Below are positions 5,996 to 6,783 of a DNA stretch of 6,783 nt, piece after piece. Each line of letters begins with the position of its first letter. The first letter of the stretch is position 1. The stretch lies in contig JAGVEU010000102.1 of the NCBI GenBank assembly GCA_020057985.1, positions 1 through 6,783 on the forward strand, written 5' to 3'. A model generated the notes under the pieces. It saw only the letters and a program-made list of their open reading frames with translations. It was not told the DNA's origin and did not search any database. Source of the DNA: Calditrichota bacterium. Its GTDB lineage: Bacteria; Electryoneota; RPQS01. Both the position numbers and the translations under genes were made by a program.

Positions 5996-6066
5996 ACCCC
6001 CTTAATCCCCCTACTGAAGCAGAGCGGAGACCGGAAATCGGTATCCTCCCCTCATCAGTAGGAAAT
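5996..6066. repeat. Second, decayed copy of the palindromic module on the 5' side of the DUF559 gene
   Basis: ACCCCCTTAATCCCCCTACTGAAG at 5996-6019 repeats unit A exactly up to the hairpin loop, then diverges in the 3' arm (CAGAGCGGAGA). The spacer shares GACCGGA with the first module. A degraded inverted unit follows (CCTCCCCTCATCAGTAGG, about 6045-6062). No equivalent of unit B is present. The unit A tail starts 4 bp from the nuclease GTG codon and, with unit C, forms inverted repeats whose tails face the gene. Confidence 0.75.
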
Positions 6067-6273
6067 AGAAGACAAATATACCAGCATGGATATCTATTCC
6101 TTTGCGCACATCCGACCAGACCCATGCGCAATTCTCAGTCAGGACGGATTGGGCAGAGTCCCCGTAGTCGGAGAAAAATCCTGTTTCAAGCGTGATCTAA
6201 CTAAATCGAGTCTCCGGCAGGTTTTTCGACGCAGGCATTTGCTGAGAGGCGCAAGCCCGGAGAATCTGCTGTT
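6067..6273. other. Non-coding stretch between repeat module and sorting-tail remnant
   Basis: No credible gene is seen on either strand. The only open frame (6086-6286, plus, 66 codons) has no ribosome site and overlaps the end of the minus-strand remnant. A weak inverted repeat GCGCA...TGCGC lies near 6104-6129. Nothing else can be supported. Confidence 0.4.
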
Positions 6274-6705
6274 CTACCGGATATAAATCGCCGGACGGAC
6301 TTCCGTGATCACCGCGGGGATGGATATCCTCACGAAGTACCGCCCACTCGCCAATTCAGACCCGTTCAGCCTGAACCGATGGGACCCTGCAGAAAATGAG
6401 TTTTCCGCAAGTGTGGCTACCCGTCTGCCTAAAGCATCGTACAGTTGTATAGAAAGATAAGCCCGTTGCGGCAATGCAATCTGTAGGTGAGCTTCCGCAT
6501 TGAACGGATTGGGATAGACGGCACTGATCTGATACCCCGAAGGCAATGCGGTTGAGGATTCTCCAGGGATTCCGGTAGTAAGAAAAATTCCGTGCACCCG
6601 GACAAATTGCACGGGATGCGCCGTATCACTGCTGACAATCTGGAGGCTGTCCGAGTATTCCAGAGGTTCTGTAGGCTCGAAATGCACTAGTGCCGTTTCC
6701 AGTTA
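6274..6705 (-). pseudogene. 5'-truncated secreted protein remnant with type IX-like C-terminal sorting domain
   Basis: The frame reads back from the stop at 6274 through GTG at 6687 to an in-frame TAA at 6703-6705. The first residues, LETALVHFEPTEPLEYSDSL, then QIVSSD, look like the end of an ASPM/SPD-2/Hydin-type immunoglobulin-like repeat (F-x-P...YSD-L-I-S-D). After a linker comes a complete sorting tail: YPNPFN (58-63, counted from the GTG), ALPQ, LYDALGRRVATL (82-93), LASGRYFVRI (112-121). Such tails direct proteins through the Bacteroidetes-type IX system or related surface attachment. There is no signal peptide or start region, and the recognisable domain is cut just before the GTG, so this is most likely the 3' end of a broken larger gene. 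An independent 137-residue protein is less likely. Confidence 0.65.
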
Positions 6706-6764
6706 GTTTGGAGTGTTGAGTCTTTTTTAGGGATTGCTGCGTATATGGGTTAGAGATCAATCTC

Positions 6765-6770
6765 AGGAGG
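6765..6770 (+). promoter_or_regulatory. Shine-Dalgarno of a gene leaving the right edge
   Basis: AGGAGG lies 7 nt before an ATG at 6778. It is preceded by a small palindrome, GAGAT-CA-ATCTC (6753-6764). The perfect site and spacing indicate a real start on the plus strand. Confidence 0.65.
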
Positions 6771-6777
6771 ATTTAAG

Positions 6778-6783
6778 ATGTCT
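6778..6783 (+). CDS. First two codons of a plus-strand gene (partial at right edge)
   Basis: ATG TCT follows a full AGGAGG ribosome site at a 7-nt spacing. Only Met-Ser is visible, so nothing can be said of the product. It is divergent from all other genes in the window and starts beside the truncated sorting-tail remnant. Confidence 0.5.

Noticed and set aside
6086..6286. 66-codon plus-strand open frame
   Set aside because: No ribosome site, and it overlaps the minus-strand sorting-tail sequence; no domain seen.

Overview
The window looks like a chromosomal fragment of an uncultured bacterium, probably of the FCB/candidate-phylum kind. Bacterial signs are a TTGACA-17-TATTAT promoter, strong Shine-Dalgarno sites, a DUF559 nuclease and a type IX-like C-terminal sorting domain (YPNPFN...LYDALGRRV). 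Against that background, four of the genes belong to families best known from archaea: GatD and the thiolase/HMG-CoA synthase/DUF35 trio. Assignment to a named phylum is inference; no rRNA or tRNA is present.

Layout, left to right. Positions 1-566 (minus) hold the 5' part of a large protein that runs off the left edge, possibly a superfamily I helicase/AAA protein. Positions 567-1162 are non-coding and contain several GTAG-headed hairpins and two terminator-like hairpins. Positions 1163-3862 (minus) are a three-gene operon, transcribed as HMG-CoA synthase, then thiolase, then DUF35 OB-fold protein. It has a clear promoter and a structured 5' leader at about 3863-4029. Positions 4057-5454 (minus) encode GatD, the asparaginase-like subunit of the archaeal-type Glu-tRNA(Gln) amidotransferase; its partner GatE is not in the window. 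Positions 5499-6066 hold a DUF559 (Vsr/PD-(D/E)XK-like) nuclease gene placed between two palindromic repeat modules. Positions 6274-6705 (minus) are a 5'-truncated remnant of a secreted protein carrying a type IX-like sorting tail. At the right edge an AGGAGG and ATG mark the first two codons of a plus-strand gene.

Functionally, the operon should condense acetyl-CoA to acetoacetyl-CoA and pass it to HMG-CoA synthase on a DUF35 scaffold, as in the archaeal mevalonate pathway. All catalytic residues of both enzymes are visible, but the DUF35 protein has lost all four zinc-ribbon cysteines. GatD would release ammonia for Gln-tRNA(Gln) synthesis only if a GatE exists elsewhere.

The most unusual structure is the DUF559 locus. 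The flanking repeat appears to supply both the ribosome binding site and the last codons of the nuclease gene, which suggests the gene and the repeat travel as a unit.
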